A stretch of 33,944 bases of DNA, from NCBI GenBank assembly GCA_902634795.1, contig CACPLK010000009.1, positions 1-33,944 on the forward strand, written 5' to 3'. The translations under genes and the position numbers were made by a program. Below are positions 9,238 to 19,086 of the stretch, in pieces. The notes below the pieces were generated by a model. It saw nothing but the letters and a program-made list of their open reading frames with translations, was not told the DNA's origin and ran no database searches. Position 1 is the first letter of the stretch, and each line of letters begins with the position of its first letter. The DNA comes from an uncultured Prochlorococcus sp. Lineage in GTDB: Bacteria > Cyanobacteriota > Cyanobacteriia > PCC-6307 > Cyanobiaceae.

Positions 9238-9264
9238 ATATCCTTTATCGGAGATAAAGGATAT
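9238..9264. repeat. Perfect 12-bp inverted repeat with 3-nt loop (ATATCCTTTATC-gga-GATAAAGGATAT) between ftsH and argF
   Basis: Arms 9238-9249 and 9253-9264 are exact reverse complements. Confidence 0.9.
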
Positions 9265-9278
9265 AAAAGTCAAGTATT

Positions 9279-11153
9279 TTAATTTAAAACTTTTTCAGGC
9301 ATTACACTACTCGATAGCATTTCTTTAAGCTCATCTCCCTCTATTACTTCCTTTTCAAGGATCTTTTGAGAAATATCTTCTAATAATGAAAGATTATTCT
9401 TAAGAATGTTTAAGGCGCTTTCATGAGCATCATCTACCAAACTTCTAACTTCTTTATCAATAGCTTGAGCAGTCGCATCACTTAATTCTCTTCTGGGATT
9501 GTTATTACCACCAAGGAATTGACCACCTCCCTGCTTGTCATATGCCAAAGGTCCTAGAATATCGCTCATTCCATATGTGCCTACCATTTGCTCTGCTAAA
9601 TCGGTAGCTCTTTGAAGATCATTTGATGCTCCAGTAGTAATTTTTCCGAAAATTATCTCTTCTGCGGATCTACCACCGAGGAGGGTAGCTATTTGACCTT
9701 GTAAGTCTTCTTTTGAATTTAAGAATCTTTCTTCGGTTGGTAATTGAAGTGTATAGCCCAGAGCACTCATTCCCCTAGGAACTATTGATATTTTTGCAAC
9801 TTTGCTACCTCCAGGCATTAAATGACCAACAATTGCATGACCCACCTCATGATAAGCAACGATCTTTTTCTCATCATCTTGTAAAACTCTACTTTTTTTC
9901 TCTAATCCAGCAACTACTCTTTCAATCGCTTCGTTGAGATCCTTTTGTTCAACTGATGTACGTTTGCCACGAGCAGCTAAAAGAGCTGCTTCATTTACCA
10001 TGTTAGCCAAGTCAGCCCCTGCGAAACCGCTAGTTGCCTGTGCGATTCGGTCTAGATCAATCTCGTTAGAAAGCTTCACTTTTTTCGTATAAATTTCCAA
10101 AATGGTTTTTCTACCAGATAAATCTGGTCTATCAACAAGTACTTGTCTATCAAATCTGCCTGGACGTAGTAGCGCTGCATCTAAAACTTCAGGCTGATTG
10201 GTTGCCGCAAGGACAATAACTGGTTTATCAGTTGAAGCAAATCCATCCATTTCTGTTAGGAGCTGGTTTAGGGTTTGTTCTCTCTCATCATTTCCTCCAA
10301 CAACTCCCATTGAACCTGATCTGCTTTTTCCAATGGCATCAAGCTCATCAATAAAAATTATACAAGGAGCTTTTTTCTTGGCTTGTTCGAATAAATCTCT
10401 AACTCTTGCTGCACCAGCACCAACAAATAATTCTACGAATTCAGAACCGGATATGATAAAAAAGGGTACTTCTGCCTCTCCTGCTACTGCTTTAGATAAA
10501 AGAGTCTTACCAGTTCCAGGAGGGCCAACTAGCAAAACACCTTTGGGTATTCTTGCTCCAATGTCTGTATATCTTTGGGGCTTTTTAAGAAAGTCAACTA
10601 TTTCAGTTAGTTCGTCTTTTGCTTCATCTACTCCAGCCACATCTTCGAAAGTGACCTTTGATTCATCGTCAGGGACATAAACTTTAGCTTTACTTTTAGT
10701 AAAACTAAGAGCTCCTTGAGCTCCACCACCACCCATGCTTCTGCGAGCAAAAAACTGCAGAACAAGAATAAAAATTAGAGGTGGTACTACCCAACTGAGA
10801 ATTGTAGTAAAGATATTAGGTTTTTTAGGAGGGGCAGCTGCAAACTCCACGCCTTTTTTCTCAAGCCTTTGTGGTAACTCCATATCAAAAATAGGAGTTG
10901 TAGCAAGAACCGATGGAGCACCTTCTTCTGCTGTAGATAGTTCGTATCTAATTTGATCTTGGGTTATGTAAGCACGTTTAACTTCTCCATCATCAACTTG
11001 ATTGATAAAAAGGGAGTAAGGCACTCTTGGGACTTGAGTGTTTTGGCTTGGGAAAAAGCTACTGAAAAGAAGAAGCGCTCCAAAACCTATTAGAACTAAA
11101 TTAATTATTCCAAAACGTCTATTTGGTTGATTTTCGTCCTGTCGTATTGGCAT
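9279..11153 (-). CDS. ftsH: ATP-dependent zinc metalloprotease FtsH (alternative upstream start at 11186)
   Basis: GPPGTGKTLL Walker A, FIDELDAIG Walker B, SRH region LLRPGRFDRQ, HEVGH zinc motif, N-terminal TM segments. Confidence 0.96.
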   Translation of the reverse strand: MPIRQDENQPNRRFGIINLVLIGFGALLLFSSFFPSQNTQVPRVPYSLFINQVDDGEVKRAYITQDQIRYELSTAEEGAPSVLATTPIFDMELPQRLEKKGVEFAAAPPKKPNIFTTILSWVVPPLIFILVLQFFARRSMGGGGAQGALSFTKSKAKVYVPDDESKVTFEDVAGVDEAKDELTEIVDFLKKPQRYTDIGARIPKGVLLVGPPGTGKTLLSKAVAGEAEVPFFIISGSEFVELFVGAGAARVRDLFEQAKKKAPCIIFIDELDAIGKSRSGSMGVVGGNDEREQTLNQLLTEMDGFASTDKPVIVLAATNQPEVLDAALLRPGRFDRQVLVDRPDLSGRKTILEIYTKKVKLSNEIDLDRIAQATSGFAGADLANMVNEAALLAARGKRTSVEQKDLNEAIERVVAGLEKKSRVLQDDEKKIVAYHEVGHAIVGHLMPGGSKVAKISIVPRGMSALGYTLQLPTEERFLNSKEDLQGQIATLLGGRSAEEIIFGKITTGASNDLQRATDLAEQMVGTYGMSDILGPLAYDKQGGGQFLGGNNNPRRELSDATAQAIDKEVRSLVDDAHESALNILKNNLSLLEDISQKILEKEVIEGDELKEMLSSSVMPEKVLN

Positions 11154-11258
11154 TAGCAAAAACTTTAGTTCTTCTAAGTTAAACAACTTTTCTACAAAAT
11201 CGACTTCTTGAACTGGAGGGAGATCCGAACGAATATTAAACTTTAAAAAATTAACACA

Positions 11259-12377
11259 TTAAATAAGTAGACTCCAACAAAGATCTTCTCCTTTTCTTTC
11301 TAAAAGAGAATGTTGCAATTTGTAGGTAGAATCTATTGATTCAAACCCAAAACTATTCAGAGGACTCATTGCAGACCTGCCTCCCAAGAGTTTTGGCGCA
11401 ACAAAAACTACTAATTCCTGAACACAATTAGTCTCAATTGCACTTGTAGCTAAAAGAGGACCGCATTCCCAGAGGATTTTATTGCAGCCTTTTTTCGAAA
11501 GTGAGGTGAGCAATTCGGATGGATCATCAGAGTTTAATCTCAATCTCTCTGGGCCCTCTGGCAAATCAGAAAAGAAAGCTTCATCACCCTCAGGGCCATA
11601 GGCAATTAAAGTTTTAGCTATTTTCGTATCCCAAAGTTGTGAGTTTTTAGGCAAGTCCAAAGTTCTAGAAAAAACCACCCTTAGTGGCTCAAAATTTGAT
11701 TTCCCCCTTGAAGTCAAAAGAGGATTATCTACACGAACAGTTCCTCCTCCAACTATTACTGCATCACACTTAGATCTGATTTGATGAACAGCATCCCTAG
11801 CGGAGTTATTTGTAATCCACTTACTACAACCATTTGGCAATCCAATTCTTCCATCTAAGCTCATTGCCCATTTAAGAATCCCCCATGGCCGCCCATGACG
11901 AACTCGGAAACTAAATTCACGATTAATTGATTCACATTCTTGACTCAAAACACCCTCGACAACCTCAATTCCAGAGTCTTTTAATCTTGAAATCCCATTA
12001 CCTGAAACTCTTGGATCAGGGTCGACCATACCAATAACAACTCTTTTTAAACCAGATTTTATAATTGCTTCTGTGCAGGGAGGTGTTAAGCCTTGATGAC
12101 AGCAGGGTTCCAAGGTTACAACGATAGTCCCATCAACTGACTTCTTTCGCGCTTGAGCAAGTGCTTCTATTTCGGCATGTGGGTTACCTGCGCCTGTATG
12201 AAATCCCTCTCCAACAAGTTTACCAAGAGAATCTAAAACTACAGCTCCCACAAGGGGGTTTGGGCTTGTCCTTCCTTTTGCTAATAAGGCAAGTTGGATT
12301 GAACGTCTCATCCAAGGCACCCATATTTTTTGATCCTCTGGCAAATTAATCATTTTTACTGGTCTAATGATCTCCAT
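11259..12377 (-). CDS. ribD: Bifunctional diaminohydroxyphosphoribosylaminopyrimidine deaminase / reductase RibD (alternative start at 12353, MINLPEDQ)
   Basis: TSPNPLVGAVV, GNPHAEIEAL, TLEPCCHQGLTPPCTEAI, KWAMSLDGRIG. Confidence 0.96.
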   Translation of the reverse strand: MEIIRPVKMINLPEDQKIWVPWMRRSIQLALLAKGRTSPNPLVGAVVLDSLGKLVGEGFHTGAGNPHAEIEALAQARKKSVDGTIVVTLEPCCHQGLTPPCTEAIIKSGLKRVVIGMVDPDPRVSGNGISRLKDSGIEVVEGVLSQECESINREFSFRVRHGRPWGILKWAMSLDGRIGLPNGCSKWITNNSARDAVHQIRSKCDAVIVGGGTVRVDNPLLTSRGKSNFEPLRVVFSRTLDLPKNSQLWDTKIAKTLIAYGPEGDEAFFSDLPEGPERLRLNSDDPSELLTSLSKKGCNKILWECGPLLATSAIETNCVQELVVFVAPKLLGGRSAMSPLNSFGFESIDSTYKLQHSLLERKGEDLCWSLLI

Positions 12378-12850
12378 TCACTTACCAAGTATGGCGGGAT
12401 GGGTAACTCATTAATCAATCCAGGCAAGCGGAGTCGCAAAGGTCTATTTTTATCCAATTCAGAAATCAAAGGACTTAAATCAAATTCTGCTACAGATTCA
12501 TTCAAAATTTTGACATTTATTTTAGTTTTATTTGTTATGTCTTTTAAATTCCAAGTCTTTCTACCTGCATTAACTATTAAATTTTTTGGGTGATCAATCC
12601 TTAATGAGCCAGGATAACCCACAATTCTTAGAGTTAATTTTTTTGAGTCCTTTGAACTTGGATAAACAATAATCTGCCAAGTTTGGTAATCCAAGTCTCG
12701 CAGGCTTTCTAAACTACTTTTTATCTCTATTTTCTGATCATGTTTGGCGATTTCAGTATCTGCATAAGTTTTATTTGAGTAAGAAAAAAAACAGCAACCA
12801 ATCAAAATACACAAAACTATTAGACTATAAGATTTACGAAATCTTTCCAT
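12356..12850 (-). CDS. Secreted/membrane hypothetical protein, DUF3122-like
   Basis: MERFRKSYSLIVLCILIGCCFFSYSN signal-like N-terminus; conserved-looking core TWQIIVYPSSKDSKKLTLRIVGYPGSLRIDH; family assigned from memory. Confidence 0.6.
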   Translation of the reverse strand: MERFRKSYSLIVLCILIGCCFFSYSNKTYADTEIAKHDQKIEIKSSLESLRDLDYQTWQIIVYPSSKDSKKLTLRIVGYPGSLRIDHPKNLIVNAGRKTWNLKDITNKTKINVKILNESVAEFDLSPLISELDKNRPLRLRLPGLINELPIPPYLVSEWRSLDQ

Positions 12851-13121
12851 CACTAATATCGTATTGTTCTGATTCAAGTAGTGCATCTAATGCTATTGCC
12901 GAGCGAACGAGTGACTGATATTTCTTAATAATACGTTGGTTACGTTCAATTATTTTGGAAGAATCGTATTTTTCGGAATGATTCATAGGGTTTTGAAAAA
13001 CTTGAACACCATCGTCCATTAGTTCTAAACCTTTTTGTTGTTTAATTAAAGCTATCAAAATTTCATGCAGTCGGTTTCTTCTGCTTAAGAGTTCCACAGC
13101 TTCATTGTTTTTAAGATTCAC
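12834..13121 (-). CDS. Hypothetical protein (95 aa, helical)
   Basis: ORF overlapping the following gene's start, same-strand gene order suggests translational coupling. Confidence 0.6.
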   Translation of the reverse strand: MNLKNNEAVELLSRRNRLHEILIALIKQQKGLELMDDGVQVFQNPMNHSEKYDSSKIIERNQRIIKKYQSLVRSAIALDALLESEQYDISDGKIS

Positions 13122-13219
13122 AAAATTCTCAAGCTAACTATTGAAGTTTTAGTTGATTTTCATCGAAAAAATAGTAAAGCTATAAAAAAGAAATTTTTTT
13201 ACGCACATTTATCTAAACC

Positions 13220-14508
13220 ATGCCTAATGAGTCAAATCAGATACACGTAATAGGAATTGATACTTCAAATGTTGAAAGTTTCTTTGAAGCTAAAAAAAAA
13301 AATCTATTTTTAAAGCTGAAAGAATCACTGGTCCAAAAAGAATTTTAGATTCATTCAAAAAATGGTTAAAGGACAAAAATGTAAAAAATCATAAATTCGA
13401 TTTCATTTGCACTGACAAATTAAATGAATTTATCCCTTCATTAAAAAATGAAGATAAAAAAACAATTGTGTTTTCGGGTGGTGATCCTCTTTGGTTTGGA
13501 ATCGGAAGATTATTAATTCAAAACTTTCCTTTATCAAAACTTTATTTTGAGCCAGCAGCTACCTCTTTCCAACTCGCTTTTTCACGACTTGGAAAACCTT
13601 GGCAAAATACACAATGGATCAGTATTCATGGAAGAGACACTCAAGCATTCGAAAAAGCAATTAAAAAGCTTCCCTCTTCACTTGTAGTCTTAACTGACTC
13701 AAATAGAGGCGGTGCTAAAGAGGTTTATAAATTACTTAATTTATTAGAACTTCAGAAGCAATATGAATTTTGGACATTTGAAAGACTTGGATACCTAAAT
13801 GAAAGAATCATGAAGATTTCTTCTATTGATGATTTCCCCATTGATCTAGATCCATTGCACCTTGTTATTCTTTTTGAAAGAGAGCATCCACAAACAAAAA
13901 CAGAAGAATTGCCGTTATTTGGAATTAGTGATTCAGTTTTTCTTCAAAATCTAGACTGCCCTGGATTAATGACAAAGAAAGAAGTTAGAGTTCAAATTCT
14001 TGCAGAACTTAACCTACCAAAACAAGGAGTAATCTGGGATATAGGTAGTGGTGTTGGCAGTATTGGTCTGGAAGCATTAAGAATATCTCCAAGCTTAAAA
14101 TTATTATCCATTGATAAAAGAATTGGAAGTAAGAATATTATTGCAGAAAATGCTAATAGGCTAGGTGTTAATCCATCATCAATAATTGAAAACGAAGCAT
14201 TAAATATATTTAAAGAAAATAAAATTTCACATAATCTGTTACATCCAGATCGAGTTATTATAGGAGGGGGAGGGGCAAAATTAGACTTAATTATTGAAGA
14301 AGTATTAAAAAAAATAAATAGTTTTTGTATTTTAATCATTCCTTTAATTTCACTAAAATCGTTGTCAAAAATCGAGTCTATTTTAAAACCTAAAGTAAAC
14401 AAACTTTCGATAAGCCTGCATCAATCTTATAGGGGTATAAATATTGGAGATGATATAAGGTTATCTCCTTTGAATCCTGTTTTTATTTTGAAAGTTGAAA
14501 TTCAATAA
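13220..14508 (+). CDS. cobL: Precorrin-6Y C5,15-methyltransferase (decarboxylating), CobL / CbiET-like; reading frame interrupted at A11 tract (13292-13302)
   Basis: 13220: MPNESNQIHVIGIDTSNVESFFEAKKKN... ends at TAG 13348; the alternate frame after the A-run reads SIFKAERITGPKRILDSFKKWLKDKN...VFSGGDPLWFGIGR and continues to 14508 with VIWDIGSGVGSIGLEALR (CbiT-like). Confidence 0.85.
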
Positions 14509-14512
14509 TTAT

Positions 14513-15421
14513 TTATCTTTTATCAGGCTTTGCGACATGAGGTAATCCCCAACCTAATTTATTTCTTAGCACTTGAAAGAACTCATGATCAGAAAGTCTA
14601 ATGAATTTAACTGGATGATCACTTTTTCTAATTAAAACTCGATCCTCAGGCCATACATAACAGCCTGCGCTACCATCAACAACCATCATTAATCTTTCAG
14701 GTGTAGCAGGGAAAACTGTTACTGGCTCTTCATTACTAAATACAAGAGCTCTTGATGCAAGTGAATGAGGAGATATGGGAGTAAGTTGTAAAACCGGGCA
14801 ATCTGGAGTTATAACAGGTCCTCCAGCACTAAGTGAATAAGCAGTTGATCCAGTAGGAGTTGAGAGGATGACTCCATCCGCAGAAATATCAACGGGCGCA
14901 TGACGACCAACAGAGATTTCGAAATGACACATGCTAGTCATAGGTTCTCTATGCAATGCCATTTCATTCAGACAGAGGGCTTCCCATCGACATTGATCTC
15001 CTCGCATAACACTGACTACTAGGCTAGTTCTCTCCTCAATATTCCATGTTCTTGCAATTAAATGTTCAAAAATTTTATCTATATCAGAAAGGTACGCCTC
15101 TGCTAAAAATCCTAGGTGTCCAGTGTTTATAGTAAGTATGGGAATACCAATTGGTGCAGTTTGTCTTGCTGCAGATAAGACAGTTCCATCCCCTCCTAAT
15201 ACAACAGCAAACGAAAGTGAAGAATCAAAGTCATCTGGAACACATGAGTTGTATCCTTGTGAACACATATATTGATCTGGATTAGCAAAACCTAATAAAC
15301 CACCTGCACTACTAACTCTGACGACATTAAAACCAGCATCTTCTAGCTTCTTTTGAAAAGTTTTTGCTGTATTGACAGCAAGCTCTTTTCCATCATTAAC
15401 GATCAGTCCAACTCGGGGCAC
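14513..15421 (-). CDS. nadK: NAD kinase
   Basis: [54 protein letters not shown]. Confidence 0.97.
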   Translation of the reverse strand: MPRVGLIVNDGKELAVNTAKTFQKKLEDAGFNVVRVSSAGGLLGFANPDQYMCSQGYNSCVPDDFDSSLSFAVVLGGDGTVLSAARQTAPIGIPILTINTGHLGFLAEAYLSDIDKIFEHLIARTWNIEERTSLVVSVMRGDQCRWEALCLNEMALHREPMTSMCHFEISVGRHAPVDISADGVILSTPTGSTAYSLSAGGPVITPDCPVLQLTPISPHSLASRALVFSNEEPVTVFPATPERLMMVVDGSAGCYVWPEDRVLIRKSDHPVKFIRLSDHEFFQVLRNKLGWGLPHVAKPDKR

Positions 15422-15509
15422 CGATCATACTTCACAAACTATTTATCAATATTAGCAATTAAATGTGAATAATAATTATTTAATACAATTAAAAATTAAT
15501 TCCAAAATA

Positions 15510-15527
15510 AACAATTTTAAAATTGTT
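15510..15527. repeat. 18-bp perfect palindrome AACAATTTTAAAATTGTT overlapping the pheS stop codon
   Basis: Direct reading; on the pheS strand it is followed by a modest T-rich stretch, so possibly a weak terminator. Confidence 0.6.
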
Positions 15528-16524
15528 CTAAAAATCTGAGATCACTTGTGTAAAACTTTCGAATATCATCAACACCATGTCGAACCATACAAAATCGTTC
15601 TACTCCAAGTCCAGCCGCAAATCCACTATATTTTTCAGGATCAATCCCTAATTCTTCGAGAACTGCAGGATCTACCATTCCGCAACCCATAACCTCCAGC
15701 CATTTACCTCTCCATTGAACATCAACCTCTGCTGATGGCTCAGTAAATGGGAAATAACTAGCCCTAAAACGAATAGGAAGATCTCCAAAAAACGCTTTTA
15801 AAAACGCCATTACTGTTCCTCTTAAATGGCTAAAATCAAGGTGCTCATCTATCGCCAAGACCTCAATCTGATGAAAAACCGGTGAATGAGTCGCATCAAC
15901 TGAATCTCTTCGATAGACCCGACCGGGAGAGACAATTCTTATGGGAGGTTTTTTATTCTCAAGGCAACGAATCTGAACAGGTGAAGTGTGTGTTCTTAAA
16001 AGATGCTCACCTCCCAAATAAAAAGTATCTTGCATATCTCTAGCTGGATGGTCCGGGGGAATATTTAGTGCCTCGAAATTGTAGTAATCATTTTCGATCT
16101 CAGGTCCCTCTGAAACTTGGTATCCCAGACCCAAGAAAAGATCAATTATTTTCTCAGTAGTTGTTATTAAAGGGTGCCGATGTCCTTGAGAAATCCCAGT
16201 CGGAGGAGCTGTAACATCTATAGTTTCTTTAATTAATATCTGATTTAAAGCCTGAGTTTTTATAATTTCAAGCTTTTCCTTTATTAATTCTTGCAGTTGA
16301 GTTTTTAAAACGTTTGCTCTTTGACCAATTAAGGGTCTTTCCTCACTAGAAAGATTTTTCATTCCTCCCAAAAGAAGTGAGAGTTTTCCTTTCTTTCCAA
16401 GGAAACCCAACCTTAATTTCTCTATAGATTCAGAAGTTTCAGAAGCGGCAATCTCTTTTGCAGCTTCGCTTTCTAAAATCTCAAGCTCATTAATGAGCTG
16501 TTTTAGGGATAATGTTGAACTCAA
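15517..16524 (-). CDS. pheS: Phenylalanyl-tRNA synthetase alpha subunit
   Basis: [80 protein letters not shown]. Confidence 0.98.
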   Translation of the reverse strand: MSSTLSLKQLINELEILESEAAKEIAASETSESIEKLRLGFLGKKGKLSLLLGGMKNLSSEERPLIGQRANVLKTQLQELIKEKLEIIKTQALNQILIKETIDVTAPPTGISQGHRHPLITTTEKIIDLFLGLGYQVSEGPEIENDYYNFEALNIPPDHPARDMQDTFYLGGEHLLRTHTSPVQIRCLENKKPPIRIVSPGRVYRRDSVDATHSPVFHQIEVLAIDEHLDFSHLRGTVMAFLKAFFGDLPIRFRASYFPFTEPSAEVDVQWRGKWLEVMGCGMVDPAVLEELGIDPEKYSGFAAGLGVERFCMVRHGVDDIRKFYTSDLRFLEQF

Positions 16525-16592
16525 TGAATTCTAATCTCGAGTACTACTTTAATCGGCAACCAGTCCCAGTTCTAAAAACTACTAGCTAAAAA

Positions 16593-17381
16593 ATGAAACC
16601 ATTGAGAATTTTAATTAGTAATGATGATGGGGTTTTTGCTGAGGGGATAAGAACACTTGCCTCATCAGCAGCGAGCAGAGGACATAAAGTTACTGTTGTT
16701 TGTCCAGATCAAGAAAGATCAGCAACCGGTCATGGATTAACTTTACATTCACCAATACGAGCTGAAAAAGCAGACGAATTATTTGGGGAAGGTATTAAAG
16801 CCTGGGGATGTAGTGGTACCCCCGCGGATTGCGTAAAACTCGCACTTAATGAACTTCTTGATCAAACGCCAGATTTAATCCTTTCTGGAATTAATCATGG
16901 ACCTAATCTTGGTACGGATATTTTTTGCTCAGGAACTGTTGCTGCTGCACTAGAGGGTACTTTAGATGGAATCCCCTCCATTGCAGTAAGCGTTGCAAGT
17001 TTTCAATGGAAAAGTTTTAGCTTCGCTGGGAAACTAGCCTTAGATATCGCAGAAAAAGCAATTCAACAAAGTTGGCCAAAGAACTTACTCCTAAATTTAA
17101 ATATTCCGCCTTGCGAAGAAAAAGAAATGGGGGATTTAGTTTGGACAAGGCTTTCAATAAGGCAATACGAGGAACAATTCATACGCAGGATTGATCCAAG
17201 AGGTAACACCTATTTTTGGATGGCTGGGGAAGCAGTAAAAGATCTTCAATCAGCAGGAGAAGGGCCCAAAGGATGGCCAAGTGATGTATCTCAAATAGCT
17301 TTATGCTCTCCCTCCTTAACGCCAATTCAGCCTGATATGTTTTGGCGAGGAGATTTGGATGATTTGCCAGACCTAATGTAA
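16593..17381 (+). CDS. surE: 5'/3'-nucleotidase SurE
   Basis: [61 protein letters not shown]. Confidence 0.97.
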   Translation: MKPLRILISNDDGVFAEGIRTLASSAASRGHKVTVVCPDQERSATGHGLTLHSPIRAEKADELFGEGIKAWGCSGTPADCVKLALNELLDQTPDLILSGINHGPNLGTDIFCSGTVAAALEGTLDGIPSIAVSVASFQWKSFSFAGKLALDIAEKAIQQSWPKNLLLNLNIPPCEEKEMGDLVWTRLSIRQYEEQFIRRIDPRGNTYFWMAGEAVKDLQSAGEGPKGWPSDVSQIALCSPSLTPIQPDMFWRGDLDDLPDLM

Positions 17382-17384
17382 GAA

Positions 17385-17948
17385 TTAGGTTTTTCTAAAA
17401 ATCCTTTGCAATAACCATAAAGAGAAAATCAGACCAATTAAATGTGCAAATAAAACTTGGGTATTACTCAAAACAGAAAGCATTTCTAAAGAAGTAATTG
17501 GATAATTTTCCATTGCTCTCATCCCTGCCCCAATAGAAATTCCAGGGGCTTGCATTGACGCCTGAACAAACAAAGCGCCTGCTAAAGATTGATATCCGAC
17601 CGACGAAAAAACCAATCCGACTAGATCTATAATCAAGCCTCTCTTAAGTAATCGACTTGTTTCACCCCTGCTCGGGCGCGCCTCGCTATCTAGAGCCCTA
17701 CCAGTCTTTACTATCAACCAGCCTTGCCAAAGGCTAAATAACAATAAAATGAACGACAATGTCGTTAGAGACAAACCTGGTCCTAGGCCCAATGCTCTCT
17801 CTGAGTTTCTGGCTAAACTACTTCCAACATTGTTGAACAACAAAACGCCCACTACCACTACACCCAAAATTGTTTGAATCCAAAACCGAAGCCAACCAAT
17901 TCTTCTCATCCCTAGAGAAAGCAATTGAAAATCACGTTGATCTGCCAT
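17385..17948 (-). CDS. Multi-pass membrane protein, DUF3611-like
   Basis: Four hydrophobic segments; MADQRDFQLLSLGMRRIGWLRFWIQTILGVVVVGVLLF...; start chosen at internal Met to avoid overlap with divergent ribF. Confidence 0.7.
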   Translation of the reverse strand: MADQRDFQLLSLGMRRIGWLRFWIQTILGVVVVGVLLFNNVGSSLARNSERALGLGPGLSLTTLSFILLLFSLWQGWLIVKTGRALDSEARPSRGETSRLLKRGLIIDLVGLVFSSVGYQSLAGALFVQASMQAPGISIGAGMRAMENYPITSLEMLSVLSNTQVLFAHLIGLIFSLWLLQRIFRKT

Positions 17949-17975
17949 CACGATGAATAAGGCGATAAACCAAAC

Positions 17976-18929
17976 TTGCCATCTAAGCACAAAAATTGCA
18001 CGTTTATCTTGATTCCTCTCTGTGCTCCTGAAAACGCAAAGCTACCTACAGCACTAGCTTTAGGTAGCTTCGATGGTCTTCACTTAGGTCATAAAAAAGT
18101 AATAAAAGCTGTCTTAAAAGACCCAATCGGGGTGCCAACGGTTGTCAGTTTCTGGCCTCACCCACGTGAAGTTCTCTTTGGGGAGTCAAGATTAAGATTA
18201 GATTTACCAAATGAAAAAACATCCCTGCTCAAGCCACTAGGAATAGAACAATTAGTTTTAGTACCATTTAATAAAACTCTTGCTTCTAAAAGTGCTGAGA
18301 AATTTGTAGATGAAATACTAGTAAAAACACTTCATGCTAAACACATAGCAGTTGGAGAGAATTTTAGATTTGGACGCAACAGAGAAGGTGACATTTTCAC
18401 TTTAAAAAAGATAGGTGCATCTCTAGGAATAAAAATTTCTATTATTCCCATACTTGAAGATAATCATGGTCGACTTAGTAGCAGCAGAATACGAAAAGCA
18501 CTCAGCGAAGGGGATTTGAAACATGCCAAATATCTATTGAAGCGTCCATATACCTTTAGAGGAACAGTTGAAAAAGGTAGAGGTTTGGGTAAAAAGATTG
18601 GGTGGCCAACAGCAAATTTAAAAATAGATGGGCGAAAATTTCTTCCATCATTGGGAGTTTACGCAGCTTGGGCTTTCATCCCAAACAAAAAAGAACGTTT
18701 CTCAGCAGTTATGAATATGGGCCCTCAGCCAACTATTGATCCAAACTCCCTATCAGCAGTAGAAGTTCATCTTTTAGACAAAGAAATTAACCTATTAGGA
18801 GAGGAATTAATTATTGAACCTGTGCACAGAATTAGATTTCAAAAAAAGTTTGAGAGCATTGAGGCCCTTAGCGAACAAATAAGTTTGGACGCAAAATTAG
18901 CAAAAGAAATATTGGTGAAAAAACTCTAA
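17976..18929 (+). CDS. ribF: Bifunctional riboflavin kinase / FAD synthetase
   Basis: ALGSFDGLHLGHKKVI, VGENFRFGRNREGD, SSSRIRKALSEGD, GWPTANL. Confidence 0.95.
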   Translation: MPSKHKNCTFILIPLCAPENAKLPTALALGSFDGLHLGHKKVIKAVLKDPIGVPTVVSFWPHPREVLFGESRLRLDLPNEKTSLLKPLGIEQLVLVPFNKTLASKSAEKFVDEILVKTLHAKHIAVGENFRFGRNREGDIFTLKKIGASLGIKISIIPILEDNHGRLSSSRIRKALSEGDLKHAKYLLKRPYTFRGTVEKGRGLGKKIGWPTANLKIDGRKFLPSLGVYAAWAFIPNKKERFSAVMNMGPQPTIDPNSLSAVEVHLLDKEINLLGEELIIEPVHRIRFQKKFESIEALSEQISLDAKLAKEILVKKL

Positions 18930-18931
18930 AT

Positions 18932-19024
18932 TCAGGTAATTGTGGGATAAGCGTTAGATAATCCCCATACAACAAATAAACCAATGCCACCTAACAAAAA
19001 AACGCCCCAAATAAGCACAGTCAT
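18932..19024 (-). CDS. Single-TM microprotein (30 aa): MTVLIWGVFLLGGIGLFVVWGLSNAYPTIT
   Basis: Hand-translated; one clear TM segment, in-frame GTG 24 nt upstream also possible; size resembles small cyanobacterial photosynthetic/NDH subunits. Confidence 0.55.
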   Translation of the reverse strand: MTVLIWGVFLLGGIGLFVVWGLSNAYPTIT

Positions 19025-19086
19025 ATTGTTCTCAGAATCATTTTCCACAATTAAATTTAGATACATATCATCTAATAAAGGATGAC

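Noticed and set aside
10198-10680. 160-aa plus-strand ORF
   Set aside because: Antisense shadow of the conserved FtsH AAA domain; Ser/Pro-rich translation typical of reverse-complement coding.
13992-14402. 136-aa minus-strand ORF
   Set aside because: Antisense to the CbiT-like half of the cobL-like gene, which is well supported.
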